Shown here piece by piece: positions 1 through 7,070 of a stretch of 8,685 nt of DNA. The notes below the pieces were generated by a model. That model was given only the letters and a program-made list of their open reading frames with translations. It was not told where the DNA came from and searched no databases. The position numbers and the translations under genes are program-made. How positions within the stretch are numbered: position 1 is the stretch's first letter; each line of letters begins with the position of its first letter. The DNA is from Cycloclasticus sp. GTDB taxonomy: Bacteria; Pseudomonadota; Gammaproteobacteria; Methylococcales; Cycloclasticaceae. The DNA is taken from assembly GCA_018066825.1 (NCBI GenBank), contig JAGPVU010000063.1, forward strand, positions 1 through 8,685, written 5' to 3'.

Positions 1-1362
1 TAAACGAGTGACTTCTTCCATCTTCAAATCAATATAGGCATCGATCATATCATCGCTAAACACACCACCAGCCGTTAGGAACCCACGATCCTTGTTTAAT
101 GCGTCCAGTGCTTCATCAAAGCCTTTCGCTACTTGAGGAATTTTTGCTTCTTCTTCAGGCGGTAGATCATACAAATCTTTATCCATCGCTTCACCTGGAT
201 GAATTTTGTTCTGGATACCATCAAGACCGGCCATCAACATGGCTGCAAAGCAAAGGTACGGGTTTGCTGTTGAATCAGCAAAACGAACTTCAATACGGCG
301 ACCTTTAGGGTTAGAAACAAAAGGTATACGAATTGAAGCTGAACGGTTACGTGCAGAGTAGGCCAACATCACTGGTGCTTCAAAGCCGGGCACTAAACGC
401 TTGTAGCTATTGGTAGATGCGTTTGCAAACGCATTGATCGCTTTAGCGTGCTGAATGATACCGCCGATATAAAATAACGCTGTTTCTGAAAGCCCACCAT
501 ATAGGTCACCAGCAAATAAGGCTTTACCGTCTTTAAAAATAGACTGATGCACGTGCATACCGTTACCATTATCACCAACCAAAGGCTTCGGCATAAAGGT
601 CGCTGTTTTGCCGTAGGCGTGAGCCACATTGTGCACTACGTATTTAAGCTCGAGTACTTCGTCAGCTTTTTTTACCAACGTATTAAAGACCGTTCCAATT
701 TCACACTGACCCGCTGTCGCCACTTCATGGTGATGGACTTCGGTTTTTTGACCCATTTCTTCCAGCGTCAAGCACATCGCTGCGCGCATATCGTGGAGTG
801 AATCGACGGGAGGAACTGGGAAATAGCCGCCTTTTACGCCAGGACGATGACCCATATTACCATCGGGATATACTTTTTCTGAATTCCAACCGGACTCTTC
901 AGAGTCTACTTTATAAAACGACCCTGACATATCTGAACCCCAACGAACATCATCAAAGACGAAGAACTCATTTTCAGGGCCAAAGTAGGCGGTATCACCA
1001 ATGCCTGTGCTGGCGAGGTATTCCTCTGCTCTTTTAGCGATAGAGCGAGGATCTCTTCCATAGCCGCTCATATCTGTGGGCTCTACAATATCGCAACGAA
1101 TAATTAAGGTTACATCGTCAAAGAATGGGTCTAAAACGGCAGTTGATGGGTCTGGCATTAAAATCATGTCCGATTCATTGATACCTTTCCAACCGGCAAT
1201 TGATGAGCCGTCAAACATTTTTCCATCTTCAAATAACGCTAAATCAATCGTGTGTGTTGGCACGGTGACGTGTTGCTCTTTACCCATGGTATCGCTAAAG
1301 CGAAAATCAACAAACGTAACTTCTTTTTCTTTAATAAAATCTAATATTTCTTGTGGTGACAT
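1..1362 (-). CDS. glnA: Glutamine synthetase type I, C-terminus cut by window edge
   Basis: This enzyme makes glutamine from glutamate, ammonia and ATP as a cytoplasmic dodecamer, the main entry of ammonia into metabolism. I translated 454 codons by hand from ATG at 1362 to the window edge with no stop. Visible landmarks are MFDGSSIAGW (residues 49-58), the metal-binding GPENEFF (E130, E132), NGNGMHVHQS (265-274), the flexible-loop glutamate in PGFEAP (E328), the arginines in ARNRSASIR, and DKDLYDLPPEE with Y398. Y398 matches the tyrosine adenylylated by GlnE in enteric GlnA, so covalent nitrogen control is expected. Family members have about 469 residues, so roughly 15 are missing on the left. 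An AGGAG Shine-Dalgarno (1368-1372) lies 5 bases before the ATG. A sigma-54/NtrC region lies upstream. The identification is secure. Confidence 0.98.
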   Translation of the reverse strand, partial: MSPQEILDFIKEKEVTFVDFRFSDTMGKEQHVTVPTHTIDLALFEDGKMFDGSSIAGWKGINESDMILMPDPSTAVLDPFFDDVTLIIRCDIVEPTDMSGYGRDPRSIAKRAEEYLASTGIGDTAYFGPENEFFVFDDVRWGSDMSGSFYKVDSEESGWNSEKVYPDGNMGHRPGVKGGYFPVPPVDSLHDMRAAMCLTLEEMGQKTEVHHHEVATAGQCEIGTVFNTLVKKADEVLELKYVVHNVAHAYGKTATFMPKPLVGDNGNGMHVHQSIFKDGKALFAGDLYGGLSETALFYIGGIIQHAKAINAFANASTNSYKRLVPGFEAPVMLAYSARNRSASIRIPFVSNPKGRRIEVRFADSTANPYLCFAAMLMAGLDGIQNKIHPGEAMDKDLYDLPPEEEAKIPQVAKGFDEALDALNKDRGFLTAGGVFSDDMIDAYIDLKMEEVTRL

Positions 1363-1415
1363 GACTGCTCCTAATATATTGAATAAATCGTAATAAACCT
1401 TAACGTGGCAATTTT

Positions 1416-1431
1416 TGCACAAATTATGCCA
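1416..1431 (-). promoter_or_regulatory. Sigma-54 (RpoN) -24/-12 promoter of glnA
   Basis: Read on the minus strand the element is TGGCATAATTTGTGCA. It matches the RpoN consensus TGGCAC-N5-TTGCA at the invariant GG and GC, which are separated by exactly 10 bases. Two deviations occur: T for C at the end of the -24 box, and G for the first T of the -12 box. It predicts a transcript start near 1405 and a leader of about 43 bases before the glnA ATG. Two NtrC-like sites upstream support the call. It is seen by eye only; no matrix score was computed. Confidence 0.8.
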
Positions 1432-1482
1432 AAATATAACCCCTTGTTTTACCGCTCTTTTAGCGCTTTCTTAGCTTAACCA

Positions 1483-1499
1483 CTACCCATATTGGTGCG
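1483..1499 (-). promoter_or_regulatory. Putative NtrC site, promoter-proximal
   Basis: On the minus strand this reads CGCACCAATATGGGTAG, compared with the NtrC consensus TGCACCA-N3-TGGTGCA. The left half is nearly perfect and the right half keeps only the central TGG, so it would be the weaker of the two sites. Its centre (1491) lies about 86 bp upstream of the predicted glnA start and 30 bp, close to three helical turns, from the distal site. That spacing suits cooperative binding of two NtrC dimers on one face of the DNA. Confidence 0.6.
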
Positions 1500-1512
1500 T
1501 AATTAAACGAAT

Positions 1513-1529
1513 TGCACCAATAAGATGCA
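1513..1529 (-). promoter_or_regulatory. Putative NtrC site, promoter-distal, stronger
   Basis: On the minus strand this reads TGCATCTTATTGGTGCA. The right half TGGTGCA is a perfect NtrC half-site and the left half TGCAT differs by one base from TGCAC; the total length of 17 bases is canonical. It is centred at 1521, about -116 relative to the predicted glnA start, a typical enhancer distance for sigma-54 promoters. It ends 2 bases from the stop codon of the CDF transporter gene. The facing half-sites of this site and the proximal one also form an 8-base inverted repeat (1491-1498 and 1514-1521). Confidence 0.75.
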
Positions 1530-1531
1530 AA

Positions 1532-2677
1532 CTATGAGTAATACACCTTTACATTGGCTACTTCAGGTACCGATAAAGCGCGTTCTTTTAGGGCCTTGGA
1601 CACTCGCTCCGCATCCAACACCGTCGATAATAGCGAAAGAGGCAACTCTATTTCAGCGACCACCTTGCCGTCAAGATAATGTAAATTAATTTTTTTAATT
1701 TTCTCTTTTTCGAGCACATCGCTCCAAACCGTGTTTAATTTATCGGTTAATTCGCCCCTTAAGGGCAGTTCAAGGCTCGGCGAACAAATTTCGTCGTCTT
1801 CAGGGTCTATATGCACCATCACTTCACCAATATCATCGATTTCTCTAATCAGTGACAAGCGCACGGTTTCGCTAATTAAATGCCCTTCCGATACACTGAT
1901 CATAGGATCGACAAGAATATGCACGTCGACCAACGCCTCTGCACCCATCTTTCTGGTGCGCAAAAAATGCAATTCTTGCACGCCTTCAATGCCCATAATC
2001 ACGCTTTTAATTTCTTCAATCCTGTCCGCATCAAGCGCCGTATCAACCAACTCTTTGCTCGCATCTGACACCAGGTCAAACCCTATCTTGATCACCATCA
2101 AGCCTACAATCAACGCGGCAATAGAATCAAAGTACCTAAAGCCAGACAGCTCAAGCCCAACGCCTATCAACACAACCAAGGAGGACACCGCATCACTCCT
2201 ATGGTGCCAAGCATTGGCTTTTAGCAGCTCAGACTTCGTTGCCTTTGCTGTTCGCATCGTTAAGTGATACATCACTTCTTTCGACAAAATGGAGGCCCCT
2301 GCGACAACAATAATTAAGCCACCATGGCTTACCGTTTGGTCGTTAAAAAAACGGCTCATTGCGTCCCAAATAATACCCCCTGCGACGGCGATCAATAGCG
2401 CACCGAGAATAACGGTCGCCAATGTTTCAAATCGCGCGTGCCCGTAGGGGTGCTCTTCATCCGCTTCTTGGCTACCATGGTGGGATGCGTAATACACCAA
2501 GCCATCTGATAACAGGTCTGACAAGGAGTGAAAGCCATCGGCAATTAATGCATGCGATTGGCCTAGCCAACCAACGCCTATCTTTATGACCGACAGGATT
2601 AAATTAACAACCGCACCAATCAGCGTAATGTTTTTTTTTGCTTGCGTTGCTGTAATTGGAGCAGCCACGTTACTCAT
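1532..2677 (-). CDS. Cation diffusion facilitator (CDF) family metal exporter with long C-terminal region
   Basis: Predicted inner-membrane antiporter moving a divalent metal, probably zinc or a related ion, out of the cytoplasm in exchange for protons. Of 381 residues, about 15-205 form the membrane domain. The second membrane segment carries D47-x2-H50-x3-D54 and the fifth carries H158-x3-D162, the paired H-x3-D pattern typical of zinc-type CDFs rather than the D-x3-D of FieF-type proteins. A loop reads HPYGHAR (76-82). Residues about 206-295 match the usual cytoplasmic dimer domain (VDVHILVDP, VMVHIDPE). About 85 further residues (297-381) make the protein longer than the usual roughly 300 and may be a second such domain. 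The ATG overlaps the end of the TusA-like gene by 8 bases, which suggests translational coupling. No clear terminator follows, so readthrough toward glnA is possible. Family is secure; the metal is inferred. Confidence 0.93.
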   Translation of the reverse strand: MSNVAAPITATQAKKNITLIGAVVNLILSVIKIGVGWLGQSHALIADGFHSLSDLLSDGLVYYASHHGSQEADEEHPYGHARFETLATVILGALLIAVAGGIIWDAMSRFFNDQTVSHGGLIIVVAGASILSKEVMYHLTMRTAKATKSELLKANAWHHRSDAVSSLVVLIGVGLELSGFRYFDSIAALIVGLMVIKIGFDLVSDASKELVDTALDADRIEEIKSVIMGIEGVQELHFLRTRKMGAEALVDVHILVDPMISVSEGHLISETVRLSLIREIDDIGEVMVHIDPEDDEICSPSLELPLRGELTDKLNTVWSDVLEKEKIKKINLHYLDGKVVAEIELPLSLLSTVLDAERVSKALKERALSVPEVANVKVYYS

Positions 2678-2894
2678 TGCCTACTTCAATGGTAAGAATA
2701 TACTCGCCATCGCGTTCTTCAGCGAGCAGTACGGTATGCTTATTAATTCGGCACCAGGCCGGAATATCTTGCAAAACACCTGGGTCAGTACAAAACACCC
2801 TTAACTTATCGCCCGGCAACAAGGGTTTGATCGCATTTTGCGTTTTTATAACCGGCATAGGGCACATCAACCTGCGGGCGTCTAATTCGATCAT
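2670..2894 (-). CDS. TusA-like sulfur carrier protein
   Basis: Small single-domain protein (74 aa from the ATG at 2894) of the TusA/SirA fold. Near its N-terminus it has LDARRLMCPMPV with the family CPxP motif; C11 would carry the persulfide. Family members take sulfur from a cysteine desulfurase and pass it on, for example toward thiolation of tRNA wobble uridine in E. coli. The ATG shares bases with the TGA of the thiouridylase-like gene (ATGA, 2891-2894), a classic coupling arrangement, so I prefer it over the in-frame GTG at 2903, which would give 77 residues. Placement directly after a PP-loop thiouridylase-like gene suggests it is that enzyme's sulfur donor. It may not be the housekeeping TusA, so I give no symbol. 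Confidence 0.9.
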   Translation of the reverse strand: MIELDARRLMCPMPVIKTQNAIKPLLPGDKLRVFCTDPGVLQDIPAWCRINKHTVLLAEERDGEYILTIEVGNE

Positions 2895-3931
2895 ACCCGC
2901 CACGCCGGTAAAATGCCTTCCGCGGCCAAGGGTTTAACCGTTATCAATTTGTTAACACCTTTTTCTGCAATCTGAACATCCACGCTTTGCGCCTCACGCC
3001 CTTGACTAAAACGGGCCACTATTTGCGCTGCCAACTGAAGGTCTTCTTCACTCGCCTCACCATCTAATAAGGTTAATGGGCCTTTATGGCTCATCGTCAT
3101 CAGCGTTATAAATTGTTTTTTATATCCTTGTAAAAAGTTGTTTTCACCTTCTTCTCGCGCAATAATTAGTTTGAAACCCGGCTTCGGCCGAATATGACGA
3201 CCTACTTTCAGCAGCATAATATCGTCTAACTCATAGTCCCTTTTTCCACGCGACGCCCAAAGGTCCGTTAATTTTACTGAATACGATTTATCGGTTAAAA
3301 AGCAACAGCCGCCGGCGGGTTGTGCGTAATCATCAAAACCAAATTTTTCGGCCAAGGCCATTTGAGGCTTACGTGTGCGGCCACTAAAGCCATGCAGCTC
3401 AGCGCGATTAACCCAGCCTTCCCGCTCTGGTTTTGTTTCGGGTAAGTTCTGCGCGCACAAAGGGCGTAACAATAGGTCGTCAGCTCCCGATTCAGCTGAT
3501 ATAACTGGCATCGTGTCTTTGCGCTGTGACATCGGTCGCTGGCCAATCACCTCGCCCGTGATAATAAAGTCAAAGCCATTCTCTACAGCCCACTCCTTTG
3601 CCTTGCCAACCATAAATATTTTACAGTCCAAGCAAGGGTTCATATTGGCCCCATAGCCGTGCTTCGGATTTAACAAAACTTGCTTATATTCTTCAATAAT
3701 ATCAATGATATGCAGCTTAATACCGAGTTGCTCAGCACTCCATAAGGCATTGTTTCTTTTCGGCTTGGCCTTGTCTTTTTTACGGATCGCATGGGTGTGG
3801 CCCTCAACACAAAAGCCGGTATAAAAATTAATGCCTTCAACATGAATGCCTTGCTCTAGCATCACTTTTGCCGCCAATAAGGAGTCTAAGCCCCCTGAAA
3901 TTAAAGCGACCGCTTTTCGTTGTGTTGCCAT
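2891..3931 (-). CDS. PP-loop ATPase, MnmA/ThiI-like predicted RNA thiouridylase with distinct C-terminal domain
   Basis: Probably adenylates a uridine in RNA and replaces its oxygen with sulfur. The 346-residue protein opens with the PP-loop SGGLDS (12-17), which binds ATP. NPCLDC (98-103) and GGCCFLTD (207-214) lie where MnmA has its catalytic cysteines (NPDVLCN and TGICF types), so C103 (or C100) and C209/C210 are the candidate sulfur-handling residues. C41 and GEVIGQRPMSQ (126-136) are further landmarks. The C-terminal part, about 235-346 (LLKVGRHIRPKPG, IIAREEGENNF), is unlike MnmA and resembles, from memory, the NFACT-R (DUF814) RNA-binding domain. The gene leads an operon with a TusA-like carrier and a CDF transporter and diverges from glyQ. 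Databases may label it ThiI-like or as a tRNA methyl/thiouridylate enzyme. The exact RNA substrate cannot be read from sequence. Confidence 0.88.
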   Translation of the reverse strand: MATQRKAVALISGGLDSLLAAKVMLEQGIHVEGINFYTGFCVEGHTHAIRKKDKAKPKRNNALWSAEQLGIKLHIIDIIEEYKQVLLNPKHGYGANMNPCLDCKIFMVGKAKEWAVENGFDFIITGEVIGQRPMSQRKDTMPVISAESGADDLLLRPLCAQNLPETKPEREGWVNRAELHGFSGRTRKPQMALAEKFGFDDYAQPAGGCCFLTDKSYSVKLTDLWASRGKRDYELDDIMLLKVGRHIRPKPGFKLIIAREEGENNFLQGYKKQFITLMTMSHKGPLTLLDGEASEEDLQLAAQIVARFSQGREAQSVDVQIAEKGVNKLITVKPLAAEGILPAWRV

Positions 3932-3959
3932 ATTGCTTACTCAGTATTTTAAACACGCT

Positions 3960-3989
3960 ATTATACCGGATTGCTTTTTGATCTGTCGC
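3960..3989 (-). promoter_or_regulatory. Sigma-70 promoter of the thiouridylase-like operon
   Basis: On the minus strand a perfect TATAAT (3965 to 3960) is preceded, after an 18-base spacer, by GCGACA (3989 to 3984), which matches four of six positions of TTGACA. Transcription would start near 3953, leaving a leader of about 20 bases before the ATG at 3931. It lies in the 141-base divergent region (3932-4072) shared with glyQ. No operator was recognised there. Confidence 0.65.
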
Positions 3990-4035
3990 TGCCCTTTCTT
4001 ATTGGGCTTTTAATGATAAGTGTTAGCTTATTAGA

Positions 4036-4041
4036 TATACT
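4036..4041 (+). promoter_or_regulatory. Possible -10 box of the glyQ operon
   Basis: TATACT matches the -10 consensus at five of six positions and sits 31 bases before the glyQ GTG, giving a short leader of about 25 bases. No good -35 hexamer lies at the right distance; the region 4010-4020 is AT-rich. The next sequence upstream is a small GCCC/GGGC hairpin (3991-4007). The call rests mainly on position. Confidence 0.4.
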
Positions 4042-4072
4042 GCGCTTTTAAATTACAAACTGTTTATTTACC

Positions 4073-4996
4073 GTGTCAAAATCCAATCAAGACCTCACGA
4101 CATTTCAAGGCCTTATCCTTGCCTTGCAAGAATACTGGGCCGATCAAGGCTGCGTTATTTTGCAACCTCTCGATCTTGAAGTGGGCGCCGGAACTTTCCA
4201 CCCCGCTACTTTTTTACGTGCTATCGGCCCTGAACCGTGGTCTGCGGCATATGTGCAACCTTCGCGCCGCCCAACCGACGGTCGTTTTGGCGAAAACCCA
4301 AACCGCTTACAGCACTATTACCAGTTTCAAGTCATTATTAAACCCTCGCCTAGCGATATTCAAGACCTGTACCTCGGCTCACTGAAGCACCTAGGCCTGG
4401 ACATGCTCGAGCACGACATCCGCTTTGTTGAAGATAACTGGGAGTCCCCCACCTTAGGTGCCTGGGGATTGGGATGGGAGGTTTGGCTAAACGGTATGGA
4501 AGTCACCCAATTTACTTATTTTCAACAAGTCGGCGGCCTAGACTGTCGCCCGGTTAGTGGTGAAATCACTTACGGGCTTGAACGCATCGCCATGTACCTT
4601 CAAGGCGTTGAAAGTGTCTATGACCTTGTCTGGACCCGTAATCAGCACGGCACCATCACCTATGGCGACGTGTTTCATCAAAATGAAGTAGAGATGTCTC
4701 GCTACAATTTTGATCACGCAAACACCAGCACCCTTTTTCAACAATTTGATCAGTGTGAGCAAGCCTGCAACGAACTCATTGAGCACCAATTACCCTTACC
4801 TGCTTATGAACAGGTATTAAAGGCCTCACATACGTTTAATTTATTAGATGCACGGCACGCCATTTCTGTTACCGAGCGTCAACGGTTTATTTTACGTGTC
4901 AGAACGCTGGCAAAACTGGTTGCCGAAACCTACTATGCTTCACGTGAAGCCCTCGGTTTTCCTATGCTAAAACCTGCTGATACGGAGGTCCGCTAA
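4073..4996 (+). CDS. glyQ: Glycyl-tRNA synthetase alpha subunit
   Basis: Catalytic subunit of the bacterial alpha2beta2 glycyl-tRNA synthetase, which activates glycine and forms the aminoacyl-adenylate. The 307 residues follow E. coli GlyQ (about 303) almost throughout: TFQGLILALQEYWADQGC near the start, YVQPSRRPTDGRFGENPNR (about 61-79), the class II core FVEDNWESPTLGAWGLGWEV, QFTYFQQVGG, GEITYGLERIAMY, DVFHQNEVE, and SVTERQRFILRVRTL near the end. The start is GTG at 4073. A stop (TAA at 4049-4051) lies upstream in frame with no ATG between, and the residues after the GTG align with the E. coli N-terminus. No clear Shine-Dalgarno precedes it, unlike glyS. Its TAA directly abuts the glyS ATG. 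Confidence 0.98.
   Translation: MSKSNQDLTTFQGLILALQEYWADQGCVILQPLDLEVGAGTFHPATFLRAIGPEPWSAAYVQPSRRPTDGRFGENPNRLQHYYQFQVIIKPSPSDIQDLYLGSLKHLGLDMLEHDIRFVEDNWESPTLGAWGLGWEVWLNGMEVTQFTYFQQVGGLDCRPVSGEITYGLERIAMYLQGVESVYDLVWTRNQHGTITYGDVFHQNEVEMSRYNFDHANTSTLFQQFDQCEQACNELIEHQLPLPAYEQVLKASHTFNLLDARHAISVTERQRFILRVRTLAKLVAETYYASREALGFPMLKPADTEVR
4984..4989 (+). promoter_or_regulatory. Strong ribosome binding site for glyS
   Basis: GGAGGT lies inside the last codons of glyQ, 7 bases before the glyS ATG, and fixes the glyS start. It contrasts with the absence of a visible Shine-Dalgarno before glyQ. Translation of glyS can therefore begin independently of, or be coupled to, termination on glyQ. Confidence 0.85.
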
Positions 4997-7063
4997 ATGT
5001 CTAACAACAGCGATTTATTGTTTGAACTGGGCTGTGAAGAACTGCCTCCAACTCACCTTAAAACCCTACGCGACTCTCTATTACAAGCTGTTTGCGAAGG
5101 GCTTGACGAAGCCAAATTGGCTTACGGCAAAACACACGCTTACGCCACTCCGCGTCGTCTCGCTTTTTGGGTTGAGTCCGTCGATGCCGGCCAGCAAGAC
5201 GCGGTTATTGAAAAACGCGGCCCTGCTGTTGTTGCTGCTTACGGCGCTGATGGCCAACCGAGTAAGGCGGCCCTTGGGTTTGCTAAAAGCTGTGGCGCTG
5301 ACTTTAGTGAGCTTAAAACCCTAAAAACAGAGAAGGGCGAATGGCTTTGTTACAATAAACTGGAACCCGGCCAGTCTGCTGAAACCCTGATTCCCGCAAT
5401 TATTGAAAAAGCATTAGCGCGTCTACCCATCGCCAAACGTATGCGCTGGGGAGATTCCGACAGCGCCTTCGTTAGGCCCGTACATTGGGCAGGTTTATTA
5501 TTTGGCGGTCGTGTTATTAATGCCCAGTTTTTCGGCATCAACACCTCAAATACTAGCGTCGGCCATCGCTTTCATGCGCCCGAATCTTTTACTATTTCTT
5601 CAGCTGCAAGCTACTCCGATCAACTTCGCCAAGCTTATGTTTTTGCTGACGTTGAACAGCGTCGCCAAACAATTGTTGAGCAAGCAGAGCAAGCTGCCCG
5701 CGCTGTTGGTGGTCAGGCCTATATAGACGCTGAGTTATTAGACGAGGTCACCGCCTTAGTAGAGTACCCTGTTGCGGTTACCGGTAGTTTTGATGAACAC
5801 TTTTTGACCCTGCCCAAAGAAGTGCTGATCACAACCATGCAGACTAACCAAAAGTATTTTCCTGTTCTGTCTAAGCAAGGGGACTTGCTGCCTTTTTTTA
5901 TTACCATCAGCAATATTCAAAGCAGCAACCCCACGTCCGTTAGCCACGGCAATGAGCGTGTCATTCGTCCGCGCCTATCAGATGCTGAGTTTTTTTGGCA
6001 ACAAGATAATAAGCTCACACTCGAACAACGCGTTGACTCGCTCAACAGTGTCGTCTTTCAGCATAAGCTCGGCTCGCTTGGTGAAAAAACCACCCGTGTC
6101 ACATCGCTATCGTCTGGCTTAGCTAAACAACTCGGTTACGACGTTACTCTCGCAGCCCGCGCCGCGCTACTTAGTAAAACAGACCTGGTTACCGATATGG
6201 TCGGCGAATTTGCTAGCCTTCAAGGTGTTATTGGCCGCTACTACGCGACCGAAAATGGTGAGCCCTCTGGCGTCGCAACGGCAATAGAAGAACAGTACCT
6301 TCCTAAGCTATCGGGTGGTTCGTTGCCTAGCAGCGAAACCGGACAAGTCCTTGCACTGGCTGATAAATTAGATACCGTTGTCGGCATTTTTAGTATCGGC
6401 TTATTACCCACCGGTGATAAAGACCCTTTCGCCCTTCGTCGTGCATCCCTAGGTATTTTACGGATCATTATTGAAAATAACCTAGCCTTAGACCTTAAAA
6501 CATTAATTTCGCAATGCTGTGATCAGTTTACCCATGCTTTTGACGCAAACAGCACCCAAACCCAGGTATTAAGCTTTATGCTGGATCGGCTCAAAGGTTA
6601 TTGCTTAAATAAAGGCTTTAGCGCGGAACATATCGCAGCCGTAGCCAGCATAAGCTGTTCTGAACCGGTCGATTTTATGAACCGACTACAGGCTGTAAAA
6701 GACTTTTCAACGCTGCCTGAAGCCGCTAGTTTAAGTGACGCCAATAAACGCATTCAAAACTTATTGAAAAAAGCGCCGACAAATATATCGGATCAACTGA
6801 ACCCCGACTTACTGTCTGACGCTGCAGAAATCGAACTCTATCAACAGTTACTTCAGTGTGAGAGCTTGGCCCAAGCCTCAATCGAACAACAGCAATACCT
6901 TGCGGCGCTTAAGTCATTATCATCGCTCAAAGGGCCTATAGATGCTTTCTTTGAGCATGTTTTTATTATGGTAGACGATGAGCCGTTAAAAAACTCTCGT
7001 TTAGCTTTGCTCTCAAAAATTCACGCTAATTTCATAAAAGTTGCCAATATATCAATGATATAG
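4997..7063 (+). CDS. glyS: Glycyl-tRNA synthetase beta subunit
   Basis: Beta subunit of the alpha2beta2 glycyl-tRNA synthetase; it recognises tRNA-Gly and is required for charging. The 688 residues compare with about 689 in E. coli and conserved blocks occur in order: FELGCEELPP (9-18), TPRRLAFWVE (51-60), IEKRGPAV (71-78), MRWGDSDSAFVRPVHW (149-164), GHRFHAP (189-195), QKYFPV (285-290), GNERVIRPRLSDAEFFW (318-334), the HD-like region LLSKTDLVTDMVGEF (391-405), and GDKDPFALRR (473-482). The C-terminal anticodon-binding part ends with FEHVFIMVDDEPLKNSRLALL, as expected. The ATG directly follows the glyQ stop, giving one transcript for a 1:1 complex. gmhB follows after 7 bases. No truncation or frameshift is seen. 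Confidence 0.98.
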   Translation: MSNNSDLLFELGCEELPPTHLKTLRDSLLQAVCEGLDEAKLAYGKTHAYATPRRLAFWVESVDAGQQDAVIEKRGPAVVAAYGADGQPSKAALGFAKSCGADFSELKTLKTEKGEWLCYNKLEPGQSAETLIPAIIEKALARLPIAKRMRWGDSDSAFVRPVHWAGLLFGGRVINAQFFGINTSNTSVGHRFHAPESFTISSAASYSDQLRQAYVFADVEQRRQTIVEQAEQAARAVGGQAYIDAELLDEVTALVEYPVAVTGSFDEHFLTLPKEVLITTMQTNQKYFPVLSKQGDLLPFFITISNIQSSNPTSVSHGNERVIRPRLSDAEFFWQQDNKLTLEQRVDSLNSVVFQHKLGSLGEKTTRVTSLSSGLAKQLGYDVTLAARAALLSKTDLVTDMVGEFASLQGVIGRYYATENGEPSGVATAIEEQYLPKLSGGSLPSSETGQVLALADKLDTVVGIFSIGLLPTGDKDPFALRRASLGILRIIIENNLALDLKTLISQCCDQFTHAFDANSTQTQVLSFMLDRLKGYCLNKGFSAEHIAAVASISCSEPVDFMNRLQAVKDFSTLPEAASLSDANKRIQNLLKKAPTNISDQLNPDLLSDAAEIELYQQLLQCESLAQASIEQQQYLAALKSLSSLKGPIDAFFEHVFIMVDDEPLKNSRLALLSKIHANFIKVANISMI

Positions 7064-7070
7064 AGCCCAT

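Noticed and set aside
1401..1420. Plus-strand GTGGCAATTTTTGCA as a sigma-54 promoter facing away from glnA
   Set aside because: GG and GC are separated by 8 bases, not the required 10, and no plus-strand gene follows.
1491..1521. 8-base inverted repeat read as a terminator for the CDF gene
   Set aside because: The loop is 15 bases and no T-tract follows on the minus strand. The arms are facing halves of two NtrC-like sites, which explains the repeat.
1731..2267. Long plus-strand open frame (178 codons) opposite the CDF gene
   Set aside because: It lies fully antisense to a well-supported transporter, has a Ser/Ile-rich composition typical of antisense shadow frames, and shows no motif.
2895..2903. 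GTG at 2903 as the TusA-like start
   Set aside because: It adds only three residues, whereas the ATG at 2894 forms an ATGA overlap with the upstream stop. I keep the GTG as an alternative.
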